A stretch of 64,000 nucleotides of DNA, from positions 1 through 64,000 of the forward strand of contig JAZQQY010000053.1 in NCBI GenBank assembly GCA_045629285.1. Reading direction: 5' to 3'. This DNA comes from UBA1723 sp045629285. GTDB lineage: Bacteria; Bacteroidota; Bacteroidia; Bacteroidales; Paludibacteraceae. A program made the position numbers and the translations under genes. How positions within the stretch are numbered: the first letter of the stretch is position 1; each line of letters opens with the position of its first letter. Below, piece by piece: positions 54,034 through 63,408 of the stretch. The notes beneath the pieces were generated by a model that worked only from the letters and a program-made list of their open reading frames with translations, had not been told where the DNA came from and searched no databases.

Positions 54034-55566
54034 ATGTTAGTAAAAACTTATGCCGCATCGATCAACGGAATTGATGCAGAATTGATTACGATTGAGGTTG
54101 ACCTCAGCAGTGGATTCAGATTTTCAATAGTAGGATTACCAGACAGTGCAGTGAAAGAGAGCCAAGACAGAATCACCACTGCAATTATGAATTCAGATTA
54201 TCCATTTCCACGTAAACAGATTGTCATCAACCTAGCTCCTGCGTATATGCGTAAAGAGGGTACTGGTTACGACTTGACGTTGGCTGTCGGTATACTTGCT
54301 GCATCGGATGTGATTTCTCCCGAGTCGATGGAAGGTTACATTGTGATGGGAGAACTGTCGTTGGATGGTTCGGTGCGAGGCATCACAGCTGCGTTGTCGA
54401 TAGCCATTATGGCAAAACGACTTGGCTTCAAAGGCTTTATTTTACCCAAGGAAAATGCAAAAGAGGCGGCTGTTGTCGATGGACTTGATATCTACGGAGT
54501 TGAGAGCCTGAGTGAAGTTGTGGAGTTTTTGAACGGCAATCAGCAGATAGAGAAAACCGTCATCGACACTCAGGAGTGTTTCTTCAGCAAAAGAGATATT
54601 TTTGAAAGTGATTTCAAGGAAGTTTGTGGTCAGGAGACGGCTAAACGAGCGATTGAGATTGCTGTGAGCGGCGGACACAACTTAATCATGGTCGGCACTC
54701 CAGGAAGTGGTAAAAGCATGTTGGCAAAGTGTGTGCCGTCGATAATGCCAAGTTTCACTCTAGATGAAGCATTGGAGACGACGAAGATCCATTCCGTTGC
54801 AGGGCAACTGCCTAAAGACACATCCTTGATGACGACACGACCGTTCAGAAGTCCACACAACAACGTGTCCAGCGTTGCATTACTCGGAGGAGGCAGTTTC
54901 CCTAAGCCTGGAGAAATTTCTTTGGCTCATAATGGAGTGCTTTTTCTTGACGAATTGCCTCAGTACAATCGAGCAGCGTTGGAAGAACTCCGTCAACCGT
55001 TGGAAGACCATAGAATCAGTATCTCACGAGCAAAATCGTCTGCAGAATTTCCAGCAAGTTTCATGCTGATTGCCGCCATGAATCCATGTCCGTGTGGCCA
55101 TTATGGAGATCCGAACCACGAGTGTACATGTTCGCAGATAGAAGTACAGAAATATATGAGCCGAATCTCAGGTCCATTAATGGATCGAATCGACCTGCAG
55201 GTAAAAATTTCGCCTCTAAGTCATAAAGAACTGCTGGAAAACAAAGGAGGAGAGAAGAGTGCGGATATCAGGGTAAGAGTGGAGAAGGCAAGAAAGATAC
55301 AGCAGGAGAGGTTTAAGGACGAGAAGTCCATCCATTGCAACGGTCAGATGGAGAAACGACACTGCGACATGTATTGCAAGATAACTCCTGAAGCTGAGGA
55401 TTTGCTGGAGAAAGCAATGAAAAGACTAAATTTCTCAGCACGTGGATATTTCAAAGTGCTCAAGCTTGCCCGTACTATCGCCGACTTGGCAGAATCAGCG
55501 GAGATAGATTCCTTACATGTGAAGGAGGCATTGTCGTACAGAAGTCTGGATAGGGAGAATTGGTGA
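54034..55566 (+). CDS. comM: ComM/YifB-type Mg-chelatase-like AAA+ ATPase
   Basis: 510 residues. N-terminal Lon-like fold ('GFRFSIVGLPDSAVKES'), Walker A 'GTPGSGKSML' near residue 222, Walker B 'LFLDELP', and a zinc-finger-like Cys motif ('NPCPCGHYGDPNHECTCS') before the C-terminal Mg-chelatase helical domain. ComM is a helicase for branch migration in natural transformation. Whether the cell is competent is unknown. Ends with TGA. Confidence 0.9.
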   Translation: MLVKTYAASINGIDAELITIEVDLSSGFRFSIVGLPDSAVKESQDRITTAIMNSDYPFPRKQIVINLAPAYMRKEGTGYDLTLAVGILAASDVISPESMEGYIVMGELSLDGSVRGITAALSIAIMAKRLGFKGFILPKENAKEAAVVDGLDIYGVESLSEVVEFLNGNQQIEKTVIDTQECFFSKRDIFESDFKEVCGQETAKRAIEIAVSGGHNLIMVGTPGSGKSMLAKCVPSIMPSFTLDEALETTKIHSVAGQLPKDTSLMTTRPFRSPHNNVSSVALLGGGSFPKPGEISLAHNGVLFLDELPQYNRAALEELRQPLEDHRISISRAKSSAEFPASFMLIAAMNPCPCGHYGDPNHECTCSQIEVQKYMSRISGPLMDRIDLQVKISPLSHKELLENKGGEKSADIRVRVEKARKIQQERFKDEKSIHCNGQMEKRHCDMYCKITPEAEDLLEKAMKRLNFSARGYFKVLKLARTIADLAESAEIDSLHVKEALSYRSLDRENW

Positions 55567-55572
55567 TGGTGT

Positions 55573-55602
55573 TGTAGAGACGGTGTGCATGCCGTCTCTA
55601 CA
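55573..55602. repeat. TGTAGAGACG palindrome, bidirectional terminator between convergent genes
   Basis: TGTAGAGACGG (55573-55583) and CCGTCTCTACA (55592-55602) form a perfect 11-bp stem with an 8-nt loop, followed by ATTTTTATTT. It is the best-preserved member of the family and is placed between the two stop codons of convergent genes. Confidence 0.7.
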
Positions 55603-55605
55603 TTT

Positions 55606-58419
55606 TTATTTAACCACTACTTTTATTCCATTCACAACGTAGATCCCTTCCGACAAACCAACCTCTTTCTGGCTTCCTGTCTGCATCTCAAAACACTCAA
55701 TCATTTGTCCGCCAATTGACCAGATGCAAACCGTAACGTCGCTATCCGACGATATGATTATACCGTTGTTTGTGCTGTAGACTTGAATTCCCCCGTCTAC
55801 ATGGGCAATTTCTTTACATGCAGTTGGTTGGTCTATTTTAGAGAAGCCCATGCTTTGCATCCATCTGTCGTATGAACCATCTGATTCATCAGAGATGGCT
55901 TCCATCTTATCTTTCTTGGAATCGAAACAGAATGCAAACTGACATGATGAGTTCTTGGCTGCCGTATTCAAACCTACGACTCCATTCGCTGTCGGTGTCG
56001 CACTATAGTTTGTTAGTGCGACGTTGTTGTTCGATGCAGGTGATAGATAGTAATAACCGTCGTGTGTGCCGCTATCGGTTAGTTTCCAACGCTGGGATGG
56101 TGTGTTGCCTGCTGGAGCCATGCTCAACTGTCCGTTTGAAGCGTCTAACGCTAAGCCACTCTCTTCGTCAGTCAACGTGTAAGATCCATCGGCTGTCTTA
56201 GCCACTTTCAACGATAGGTTGATATCATCGTCGTCTTCAGTCAACTGCATCTTTCCTTCTTTCAACGACAAAACCTTATTGGCATTCTTTGAAAGCAAAA
56301 CGTATGTCTTTCCATCTTCCACCTTCTCCACACGTCTGTAACGGTTGATCTTATCGAAGATGCTCAAATCCCAGTCTGCGTAGAAACGGATGATCGGATA
56401 ACCTGTACGCATGTCGATTGGCAACCAGATATGCCACGACTCGCCTACGTTGGCATCAGAGAAATACTCTCCACCTTTCCATCTGTCGCCCATGTAGATA
56501 TAGGCATCGTATTTGCCTGGCACCTTGAAGACGTAGTTGCTCTGCGAATGGTATGTCGTGTTTTTCTCATTGTCGACGCAAGGATTACCCAAGTCGTTCC
56601 ATCCTGTCAACGGCATTTGTGAATATGATGAGTGGGCTGGATTAGGATCCCAACCTGTACATCCTGATGTGATTGCCACGAATCTCTTGTGGTATTTGAA
56701 GATGGCTGGTGCCTCATACTGTTTCTTCACAAACATACGCTCCCACGTCGGAGACAGATCAAGATAGTCGTTGGTCAACAATGTGCCGTGCATTGTCATA
56801 TTCTCCTCGGCTGAACCGAAATGGTAGCCGGCATTATAGTCGGGGTCGAACATCAAAGTCTGGTCGCGTGAACCAGATGGCTGGGCATCTCCACGTGGAC
56901 GCATCGTCTTGATGAAGGTATATGGACCAGTGATCTTGTCGCTCGACAGAATTGCGACGCGGGATGCTGCGTAGCCTGAACCGTTTTCCCAGTGAACCCA
57001 CATCACATATTTGTTAGTGTTAGGGCAGTACATCACCTTCGGACGCTCAAGAGTACGGCCGTAGTTCATATCCTGATTGTCGCTTCTCAACGGCACTTCC
57101 GGACATTTGTATGCCATGCCGTAGTATTTCCAGTTGTATAGATCAGTCGAAGTATAGCAGACGATACCGTTGCTCTTTACAGGAGTGGCACGGTAATTTT
57201 CTCCAAACCAATAATATGTGCCATTTTCATAAAGCACACAGCCTCCGTGAGCGTTGATGTGCTTTCCATCAGCGTCGTTCCAATTCATACCCAAACGTAG
57301 GGCAGGGCTACCATTATGGAATTGGTTGTATGGCTGGCCAATCTTTGAATCCACAGGAATCAGCATCCAGTAGTGTTTGCCATCCGTGCCGCTCTTGTCG
57401 CTATACACTCCTTTATTGTCGCTTGTGCCGTCGGTGCCGAGATACTTGCCGTTGGAAGAGAATTGTATTCTGATGTATTTCTCCTCGTTTGGAGCGTAGT
57501 TGATATTCAAATTGGAGTTGCTTGAAGACGCGGCAAATTTAGTGTTGTAATCGCCGTCGGCATTCAAATAATTGTTTCCAGAGACGCTCTTCAACGCATA
57601 TTTGCCATTGGAAAGAGCCTCGATTGTAAATTGTTGCGACGCGTTGTAAGCAGGATTCTTGATAAGGACACCGTTTCCAGAGTTGGTCAAGAAACGGTTG
57701 CTGGCATGCATCACATAGTATTTCTGACCGTTGGCGAACGGTAGGTTGCGGCTATTATTGTAGTCGGTGATTGCAGTGTTGAGAGCCTTTGTGGCATTGA
57801 CCACCTCAGTCTGCGACGACGCGTTTGCCAAAGCGTCTTTAGCCACGTAGATGGCATCAAGTAGGGATTTGCGTGAAGATTTAGAGAAAGATCCAGCACC
57901 GTCGCCCTCCGACGTCGCCTTTAATCTATCTTCCGCTTTATTGATAATGCCCTGCAAACCATCTGTGACAAGCACGTTGGCAGAAGCCTCACGCAAAAAC
58001 CAGAAATGAAAAGTCTCATTACCATTTTTGTCGGAGTAGACATAACTTCCTGGCGCAATTGCGTCGGTACCCAAATAACGATTATTCTCAACGCATTTGA
58101 ATCTGACATACTCTCCACCGCACTCCTCAACAGAGAATTTGGCGACGTTGCCAGTGCCTGTGCTTAATTCGGTATCCCAATCGCCTGTCTTAGCGACGTT
58201 GCTATTTTTAGATACACTCTTGATGAAATAGTTGCCACCAGTAGCGACGAATTGGAAAACTTGACCGTTGGTAGCATCGAAAGTGTGGAGATTTGGTCTG
58301 CCGTCCACAGCAGAAAGGACCATTCCAGACGAGTGGAAAATGTAGAATTTTTTGTTTGTGTCGACAGCATTGGCAATCAAAGCGACACAGCTGAGTAGTG
58401 TAATAAATAGTGTTCTCAT
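55606..58419 (-). CDS. Secreted GH43-type glycosidase with lectin-like and sorting domains
   Basis: 937 residues. Signal peptide 1-18. Two beta-trefoil/lectin-like regions (about 22-145 and 230-350) are separated by a FIVAR-like three-helix bundle (about 150-225). The five-bladed GH43 domain follows at about 365-700 ('INAHGGCVLYENGTYYWFGE', 'LERPKVMY', 'YEAPAIFKY'). Then comes another lectin-like part (about 705-850) and a C-terminal T9SS-like tail ending KVVVK. The INAHGG form is that of GH43 subfamilies 24/34, linked to beta-1,3-galactan and side-chain removal, where the usual catalytic-base Asp is missing. It likely acts on arabinogalactan-type side chains at the cell surface. Confidence 0.75.
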   Translation of the reverse strand: MRTLFITLLSCVALIANAVDTNKKFYIFHSSGMVLSAVDGRPNLHTFDATNGQVFQFVATGGNYFIKSVSKNSNVAKTGDWDTELSTGTGNVAKFSVEECGGEYVRFKCVENNRYLGTDAIAPGSYVYSDKNGNETFHFWFLREASANVLVTDGLQGIINKAEDRLKATSEGDGAGSFSKSSRKSLLDAIYVAKDALANASSQTEVVNATKALNTAITDYNNSRNLPFANGQKYYVMHASNRFLTNSGNGVLIKNPAYNASQQFTIEALSNGKYALKSVSGNNYLNADGDYNTKFAASSSNSNLNINYAPNEEKYIRIQFSSNGKYLGTDGTSDNKGVYSDKSGTDGKHYWMLIPVDSKIGQPYNQFHNGSPALRLGMNWNDADGKHINAHGGCVLYENGTYYWFGENYRATPVKSNGIVCYTSTDLYNWKYYGMAYKCPEVPLRSDNQDMNYGRTLERPKVMYCPNTNKYVMWVHWENGSGYAASRVAILSSDKITGPYTFIKTMRPRGDAQPSGSRDQTLMFDPDYNAGYHFGSAEENMTMHGTLLTNDYLDLSPTWERMFVKKQYEAPAIFKYHKRFVAITSGCTGWDPNPAHSSYSQMPLTGWNDLGNPCVDNEKNTTYHSQSNYVFKVPGKYDAYIYMGDRWKGGEYFSDANVGESWHIWLPIDMRTGYPIIRFYADWDLSIFDKINRYRRVEKVEDGKTYVLLSKNANKVLSLKEGKMQLTEDDDDINLSLKVAKTADGSYTLTDEESGLALDASNGQLSMAPAGNTPSQRWKLTDSGTHDGYYYLSPASNNNVALTNYSATPTANGVVGLNTAAKNSSCQFAFCFDSKKDKMEAISDESDGSYDRWMQSMGFSKIDQPTACKEIAHVDGGIQVYSTNNGIIISSDSDVTVCIWSIGGQMIECFEMQTGSQKEVGLSEGIYVVNGIKVVVK

Positions 58420-59101
58420 AAATATTAGAGTCTCAAAACGAATAATGTGTTATCAAGTCGCAAATATACAAGTTTCAATTCATAATGCACAATGTATAAT
58501 TCATAATTGTCTGGACCAGCCGATGCCACGACATCGTCCAGCGGACCTGATGTCAGCGTGAACCACCACAGCGAATAAAAGGATGCACAGCAGGGCAATT
58601 TATCTAGACAATTTCAAATACTGCTTAAAAAAATTACATTTTGTCAACAACAACATAATAGACAAAATACAGTTATTATCTTTAACAAAGAGAGTTTTTA
58701 TTACATCAAAATGGCTTTTGTAATGTTCCGGATTAGTCCCCAAAGCTAACAAAAAGCAACAAAAGATCACCGCAATGCCAGGATACAACCCCAAAAATGT
58801 CATAATTTAAAAAAACACTTTCATAAAAGGGATGTGACATAATAAAAAATATATGAGAATGCAAAACAATGATTGAAGTATAACAAAAATAGAACAAACA
58901 AAAATAGCAAATGGAAGAACATCCCAAGGACCTCTGCACCATATCATTAACGACAACAATATCGTTTCCAATAAAGACTCCTTGAACAAATAGTGAAAAT
59001 ATGTTTTCATATCATTTCAATATTATTCTAAAATTATTTTAAATTCGATAACAGAATTAACATGAATATTCTCTTCTCTTAAATATTATAAACAACATCC
59101 T
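58420..59101. other. Gene-poor AT-rich spacer with repeats
   Basis: CAAATATA at 58461-58468 is a minus-strand -7 box (TATATTTG) for the GH43 gene. AATTCATAATGCA-type repeats lie at 58477-58508. A bulged hairpin (CTGGA/TCCAG and CGATG/CATCG) lies in a GC-richer island at 58511-58541. Two adjacent minus-strand frames (58807-59010 and 58600-58803, 67 codons each) encode hydrophobic peptides. They have no recognisable family and I do not call them genes. Confidence 0.4.
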
Positions 59102-59444
59102 TTACACCATATTTTCTATAATTGTTCTCATTTGACAAAAAGATTTGTGAACCTCATCAATAAATAGATGCGTTCCTCCTTCTTTGGCAAAATCGTCAGC
59201 CAATTCGAGCAAAGAATGAGAAGAAAAATATAGACTGTCCGCCGATACATAGAGCATGTTTTCCAGATTTTTGTTTTCAGATATGTATTGCAGCATCATA
59301 GTAGATTTACCGACTCCACGAGGGCCGACGATACCCACCATTCTTGCATTCCACAACACTTCCGAATACATATAGCGTTTATGCTCAAGCGGAAGTCTGC
59401 TTAAGCATCAAATCCATATACGTATATAATTCCAAATCTATCAT
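59102..59444 (-). pseudogene. Remnant of an AAA_14/DUF4143-type ATPase gene
   Basis: The open frame 59371-59102 holds a Walker A 'GPRGVGKST' and Walker B 'HLFIDEVHK', normal for DUF4143-type ATPases of roughly 380-400 residues, but stops soon after. Upstream, from ATG (minus strand, 59444), a short frame 'MIDLELYTYMDLMLKQTS' matches the expected N-terminus. It is joined to 'LEHKRYMYSEVLW' only by a frameshift. So the gene has both a broken N-terminus and a missing C-terminal two thirds. Confidence 0.7.
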
Positions 59445-59675
59445 ACTTTTTAAAATTTTAATTCGGTACAAATATATATGTTTTTACTTCAATGAGGGAT
59501 ATTTATGTATGTATTTGTCCCTTAATGAGGGATTTTATTGCATCTTCCGATTTCCGACACCAATTACGTTGGAATCATAAACCCTCAACTCTCAATCATC
59601 AACCATTTTGGTATTGGTTTCATTACGTATGGGATAATGCTTCCTAATGATTTTATGCTAAAGAAAATTATTACT

Positions 59676-59683
59676 AACTTTGT
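59676..59683 (+). promoter_or_regulatory. -7 box of the MATE-kinase gene
   Basis: TAACTTTG matches TAnnTTTG; the start codon is 20 nt downstream. The -33 region (TTTTAT) is only partly conserved. The rest of 59445-59675 contains nothing I can support. Confidence 0.45.
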
Positions 59684-59702
59684 CGTCCAAATGATATGAA
59701 AA

Positions 59703-61739
59703 ATGACTAACACTAAGTCAACTCCAACGGAATTAGGTACGGAGCCGATACCGTCGCTCCTTTTCAAATATGCTGTGCCGGCTATCATTTCGATGGTTGT
59801 AGCGTCGCTTTACAATATCATCGACTCTATCTTTATCGGCCATATTCCGAATGATGGTCCTCGCTGTATCACGGCGTTGGCTATCGCATTCCCGCTTATG
59901 AACCTTTCCGCCGCTTTCGGATCGCTTGTCGGTGCGGGTGGCTCGACGCTGGTATCGATCAAACTTGGTCAGAAGGATTATCCGTCGGCAAACAAGGTGC
60001 TTGGAAATGTGACGACGCTGAACATCATCATTGGTTTGGCTATCATGGCTCTTGGCTTGATTTTCTTGGATGAGATTCTTGCTTTGTTCGGAGCCAGTGA
60101 GGAAACGATTGAACCGGCTCGTGATTTCATGACTGTGTTGTTGATTGGTAATGTGTTGACTCACCTTTTCTTTGGACTTAACCATGTGATGCGAAGCAGT
60201 GGTAATCCGAAGAAGGCTATGTTCACTACTATATTGACTGTTGTCCTTAACATTGGATTGGCTCCACTCTTCATCTATCAGTTTGAGTGGGGAATCAAAG
60301 GCGCCGCGCTTGCCACAATCACAGCGCAGACAATCTCTTTGCTGGTGATCTGCCTCCATTTCTATAGTGGCAAGGATGTGTTGACCTTCTCGATGCCGGA
60401 TTTCAAACTGCAGAAGTCGATCGTGAAGAATATTTTCGCTATCGGTATAGCGCCGTTCACTCTTAACGCATGTGCTTGCCTTGTGGCGATGATGCTTAAT
60501 AATACCCTTTATAAGTATGGAGGCGACAACGCAATCGGAGCCTACGGTATCTGCAACCGTGTGATGATGATGGGTGCACAGATCGTGTTTGGTTTCAACC
60601 AGGCAATGCAGCCAATCGCTGGATACAATTTCGGAGCTCAGCTTGTGGATCGTGTGGACAAGGTATTGAAGATGACGGTGCTGATGGCCACTTGCGTCAC
60701 AGTGCTATTGTTTATCTGTTGCGAGTGTTTTGCCGACGGAATTGTTTCCATCTTCGTCAACCAGGATGAGGGCAATGCAAAAGCTTTGATGGAAGCCTCG
60801 TCGCACGGCTTGAGAATCGTTGTGATGATGATGCCGATAGTCGGATTTCAGATGGTCGTGTCAAATTTCTTCCAGAGTATCGGACGCGCTCCGGTATCAC
60901 TGTTCATGAGTTCGACTCGTCAGCTACTTTATCTTATTCCGCTAGTGTGGCTGTTGCCGCAGAAATTTGGACTTGATGGAGTTTGGTACGCTATGCCGAC
61001 ATCCGATTTGTTGTCTGCGATTACAGCAGCGATAGTTTTGAAACTCCAGTACAAGAAGTCGTTGGCGATGCCAAGTAAAAAGGAAAATATTGTGATTGAG
61101 CCTTCAGAATTGTCTGACAAACACATGGTAATCAGCATCGGCCGACAGTTTGGTGCTGGAGGTCGTACAATCGGAAAGATGATAGCAGAACACTACGGCA
61201 TCAAATATTACGACAGCGAGTTGCTTGTTGAGACCGCCAAAGATATGGGATTCTCACCTGAGATATTCGAGAAGACGGATGAAGTGCCGTCTATACAGAA
61301 TTCATTGGGAAGATTGGCAGACCTGTCGTCGCCAAATATGAGCGAGTCTGTCCTTTCCGGAGCAAACCTTTTCAAGGCACAGAGCGAAACAATGCAGAGA
61401 ATAGCGAATGCAGAAAGCTGCGTCATTGTTGGAAGAGCGTCGGATTATGTGCTTCGTGAACGTAAGGATTTGATTTCGTTCTTTTTGCGTGCACCTATGG
61501 ATTTCAGAGCGGAGAATATTGCTTCTCGCCATAGCATCGACATCAAAAGCGCTCAGAAAATGGTAGAGGAGAGAGAGTCTGCAAGAAAGGAATATTACGA
61601 TTACTACACGGGGAAAGAGTGGGGTAATTCCAATGGCTATGATCTATGCGTGGACGTCTCAAAATTGGGTTTTGAGAAGACTGCAGAAATGATGATAGAG
61701 TTTATAGACTCTATTTTTAGCAAAAAAGAAGAAAAATAA
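59703..61739 (+). CDS. MATE efflux transporter fused to cytidylate-kinase-like domain
   Basis: 678 residues. About 1-450 form a twelve-helix MATE transporter of the MepA-like type ('PSLLFKYAVPAIISMV', 'FGLNHVMRSSGNPKKAM'). About 468-678 form a cytidylate kinase-like P-loop domain ('ISIGRQFGAGGRTIGKMIAEHYGIKYYD', 'CVIVGRASDYVLR', 'RAENIASRHSI'). Each half has its full family length and they are joined by a short charged linker, so this is a true fusion within one frame. MATE proteins expel cationic drugs with Na+ or H+. The kinase-like half's substrate is unknown. Confidence 0.85.
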   Translation: MTNTKSTPTELGTEPIPSLLFKYAVPAIISMVVASLYNIIDSIFIGHIPNDGPRCITALAIAFPLMNLSAAFGSLVGAGGSTLVSIKLGQKDYPSANKVLGNVTTLNIIIGLAIMALGLIFLDEILALFGASEETIEPARDFMTVLLIGNVLTHLFFGLNHVMRSSGNPKKAMFTTILTVVLNIGLAPLFIYQFEWGIKGAALATITAQTISLLVICLHFYSGKDVLTFSMPDFKLQKSIVKNIFAIGIAPFTLNACACLVAMMLNNTLYKYGGDNAIGAYGICNRVMMMGAQIVFGFNQAMQPIAGYNFGAQLVDRVDKVLKMTVLMATCVTVLLFICCECFADGIVSIFVNQDEGNAKALMEASSHGLRIVVMMMPIVGFQMVVSNFFQSIGRAPVSLFMSSTRQLLYLIPLVWLLPQKFGLDGVWYAMPTSDLLSAITAAIVLKLQYKKSLAMPSKKENIVIEPSELSDKHMVISIGRQFGAGGRTIGKMIAEHYGIKYYDSELLVETAKDMGFSPEIFEKTDEVPSIQNSLGRLADLSSPNMSESVLSGANLFKAQSETMQRIANAESCVIVGRASDYVLRERKDLISFFLRAPMDFRAENIASRHSIDIKSAQKMVEERESARKEYYDYYTGKEWGNSNGYDLCVDVSKLGFEKTAEMMIEFIDSIFSKKEEK

Positions 61740-61788
61740 CGTAGATTTTTCATTCTATTACTTATTTTTGTAGCATAAGGCATTATCG

Positions 61789-62352
61789 ATGATTACAAAG
61801 GACGATATTATTGAAGTCGGATACGTTAGTAAAACACACGGTTTGTCGGGCAATTTGGAGGTGGTTGTCACTGTAGATTGGCTTGACGAGTTGGGTGTGG
61901 ATTTTATTTTCATCGAGATTGACGGATGTTATATCCCGTTCCAGATTACGGAAGAGCGAACAAAGAACAGCGGGCGACTTTTGAAGCTTGACAATATCGA
62001 TACAAAGGAAGAAGCGGAGCGATTGATTGGAGCGACGGTGTATCTTTCTGCAGATGATGTCGATGAAGAGGCTCTTGAGGATGCCGAATCTATAGATTAC
62101 GAAGGTTACACAATCTTTGATGCCGATGGAAAAGAGATCGGAGTCATTGATTATGTCGACTATGACACTGAAAATGTATTGTTCTGTCTTGACTCAAAGG
62201 ATTCAGCAGGATTCCCAATCATGATTCCGGCTGTGGATGATTTCATTGTAGAGATTGACGACGACAAACAGACCATTGTGATGAACATACCGGATGGACT
62301 GTTGGAGTTGAATACAGGTGGAGTTTGCGTCGAGGATGAGGACGATGATTAA
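61789..62352 (+). CDS. rimM: 16S rRNA processing protein RimM
   Basis: 187 residues: N-terminal RimM barrel ('EVGYVSKTHGLSGNLEV', 'RLLKLDNIDTKEEAERLIGATVYL') and C-terminal PRC-barrel ('YEGYTIFDADGKEIGVIDY', 'IPAVDDFIVEIDDDKQTI'). It assists maturation of the 30S head. The C-terminus is acidic. TATTTTTG at 61763-61770 is a likely -7 box. Confidence 0.92.
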   Translation: MITKDDIIEVGYVSKTHGLSGNLEVVVTVDWLDELGVDFIFIEIDGCYIPFQITEERTKNSGRLLKLDNIDTKEEAERLIGATVYLSADDVDEEALEDAESIDYEGYTIFDADGKEIGVIDYVDYDTENVLFCLDSKDSAGFPIMIPAVDDFIVEIDDDKQTIVMNIPDGLLELNTGGVCVEDEDDD

Positions 62353-62379
62353 CCCCTACTATTTACACGGTTTTTGAAT

Positions 62380-63408
62380 ATGCGTATAGTAAATGACATA
62401 AAGACGCTTTATGCGATAATATTTATGCTAGGTGCAGTCGGCTGTACCCCGCACACCGAGTTTGAAGTCGCTCCTTGGTACGGCTTCAAGCAGTGCGCTA
62501 TATCATATACCATGGAAGATAGCTACGACAACCAGTTTAAGATAGCGCTTCCGATCTTCTACGAACATGATTACCCATGTACATTTTTCTTGACAACACG
62601 TTGGTGCGACAAAACGAAGTGGGATGCTTTACGTGTCGCTACGACGGAGAGAGGATGTGAGGTAGGTAGCCATACTGTAGACCATGCAGTGTATGATACT
62701 CTTACTAGAGAGCGCCAGAAGCAGGATATACTTGACGCTAACGCAAGGATCAATGTCAAGTTGCCGATGTACAAGTGTAATACGTTCGCATACACAAACT
62801 GTGTTGTAGGAGACACAAGCGTCATAAGCAGACATTATTTCGCTGCGCGTGGATGTCACGGATATGTGGAGCGTGCAACGCCAACTGATTATCTGAACAT
62901 CAGTTCATTGATGTGTGGTGACAACGAGGCAGTGAGAACATTAGATGATTTCAAAAACGGATTCACTACTGCTAAGAATAGTGGAGGCTGGTGTATTTTC
63001 TCCCTTTATGATCTTGACGACGGACAAGGATATTCACCATTGTCGTCAAAGGTGTTGAGAGAGAGCCTTGACTACTTGAAAGAGCAGGAAAAGTCGAATT
63101 CGTTCTGGGTCACAACATTCAAGAATGCTGCAAAGTATTCTAAGGAGCGTGATAGAGCGGAGGTCACAATGCTTAAAGCGACAGACGACAAACTAACTAT
63201 CTCATTGGAAGATGGCTTGGATGACGAACTATATGATCATCCTTTGTCGTTGCGTTGCCCGTTACCTTTCGGTTGGAAAGAGGTCGAGGTGCTTCAGAAT
63301 GAGGTTGTGATCAAGTCGGAAGTTAAGACTATCAATGGCTGTAAATATATCATCTTTGACGCTGTACCAAACGGAAATAAAAAGATATATCTAATAAACC
63401 TAGAGTAA
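62380..63408 (+). CDS. Polysaccharide-deacetylase-like lipoprotein
   Basis: 342 residues from ATG 62380 (TTG 62374 is less likely). Lipoprotein signal ending GAVGC (Cys22). NodB-like barrel: motif 1 is 'SYTMEDSYDNQF' where 'TFDDG' is usual, and motif 2 'SHTVDH' supplies the two zinc His. It would deacetylate a polysaccharide or peptidoglycan at the cell surface, if active. One of the two motif-1 acids is Glu instead of Asp and the Gly is missing, so activity is uncertain. Stop overlaps the next start (TAATG). Confidence 0.75.
   Translation: MRIVNDIKTLYAIIFMLGAVGCTPHTEFEVAPWYGFKQCAISYTMEDSYDNQFKIALPIFYEHDYPCTFFLTTRWCDKTKWDALRVATTERGCEVGSHTVDHAVYDTLTRERQKQDILDANARINVKLPMYKCNTFAYTNCVVGDTSVISRHYFAARGCHGYVERATPTDYLNISSLMCGDNEAVRTLDDFKNGFTTAKNSGGWCIFSLYDLDDGQGYSPLSSKVLRESLDYLKEQEKSNSFWVTTFKNAAKYSKERDRAEVTMLKATDDKLTISLEDGLDDELYDHPLSLRCPLPFGWKEVEVLQNEVVIKSEVKTINGCKYIIFDAVPNGNKKIYLINLE

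Noticed and set aside
58600..59010. Two adjacent minus-strand hydrophobic frames of 67 codons
   Set aside because: AT-rich DNA readily gives such frames; no family, no promoter, and other frames overlap them.
59344..59580. Plus-strand frame of 78 codons over the ATPase remnant
   Set aside because: Runs antisense to the decayed ATPase gene and into low-complexity T-rich DNA.
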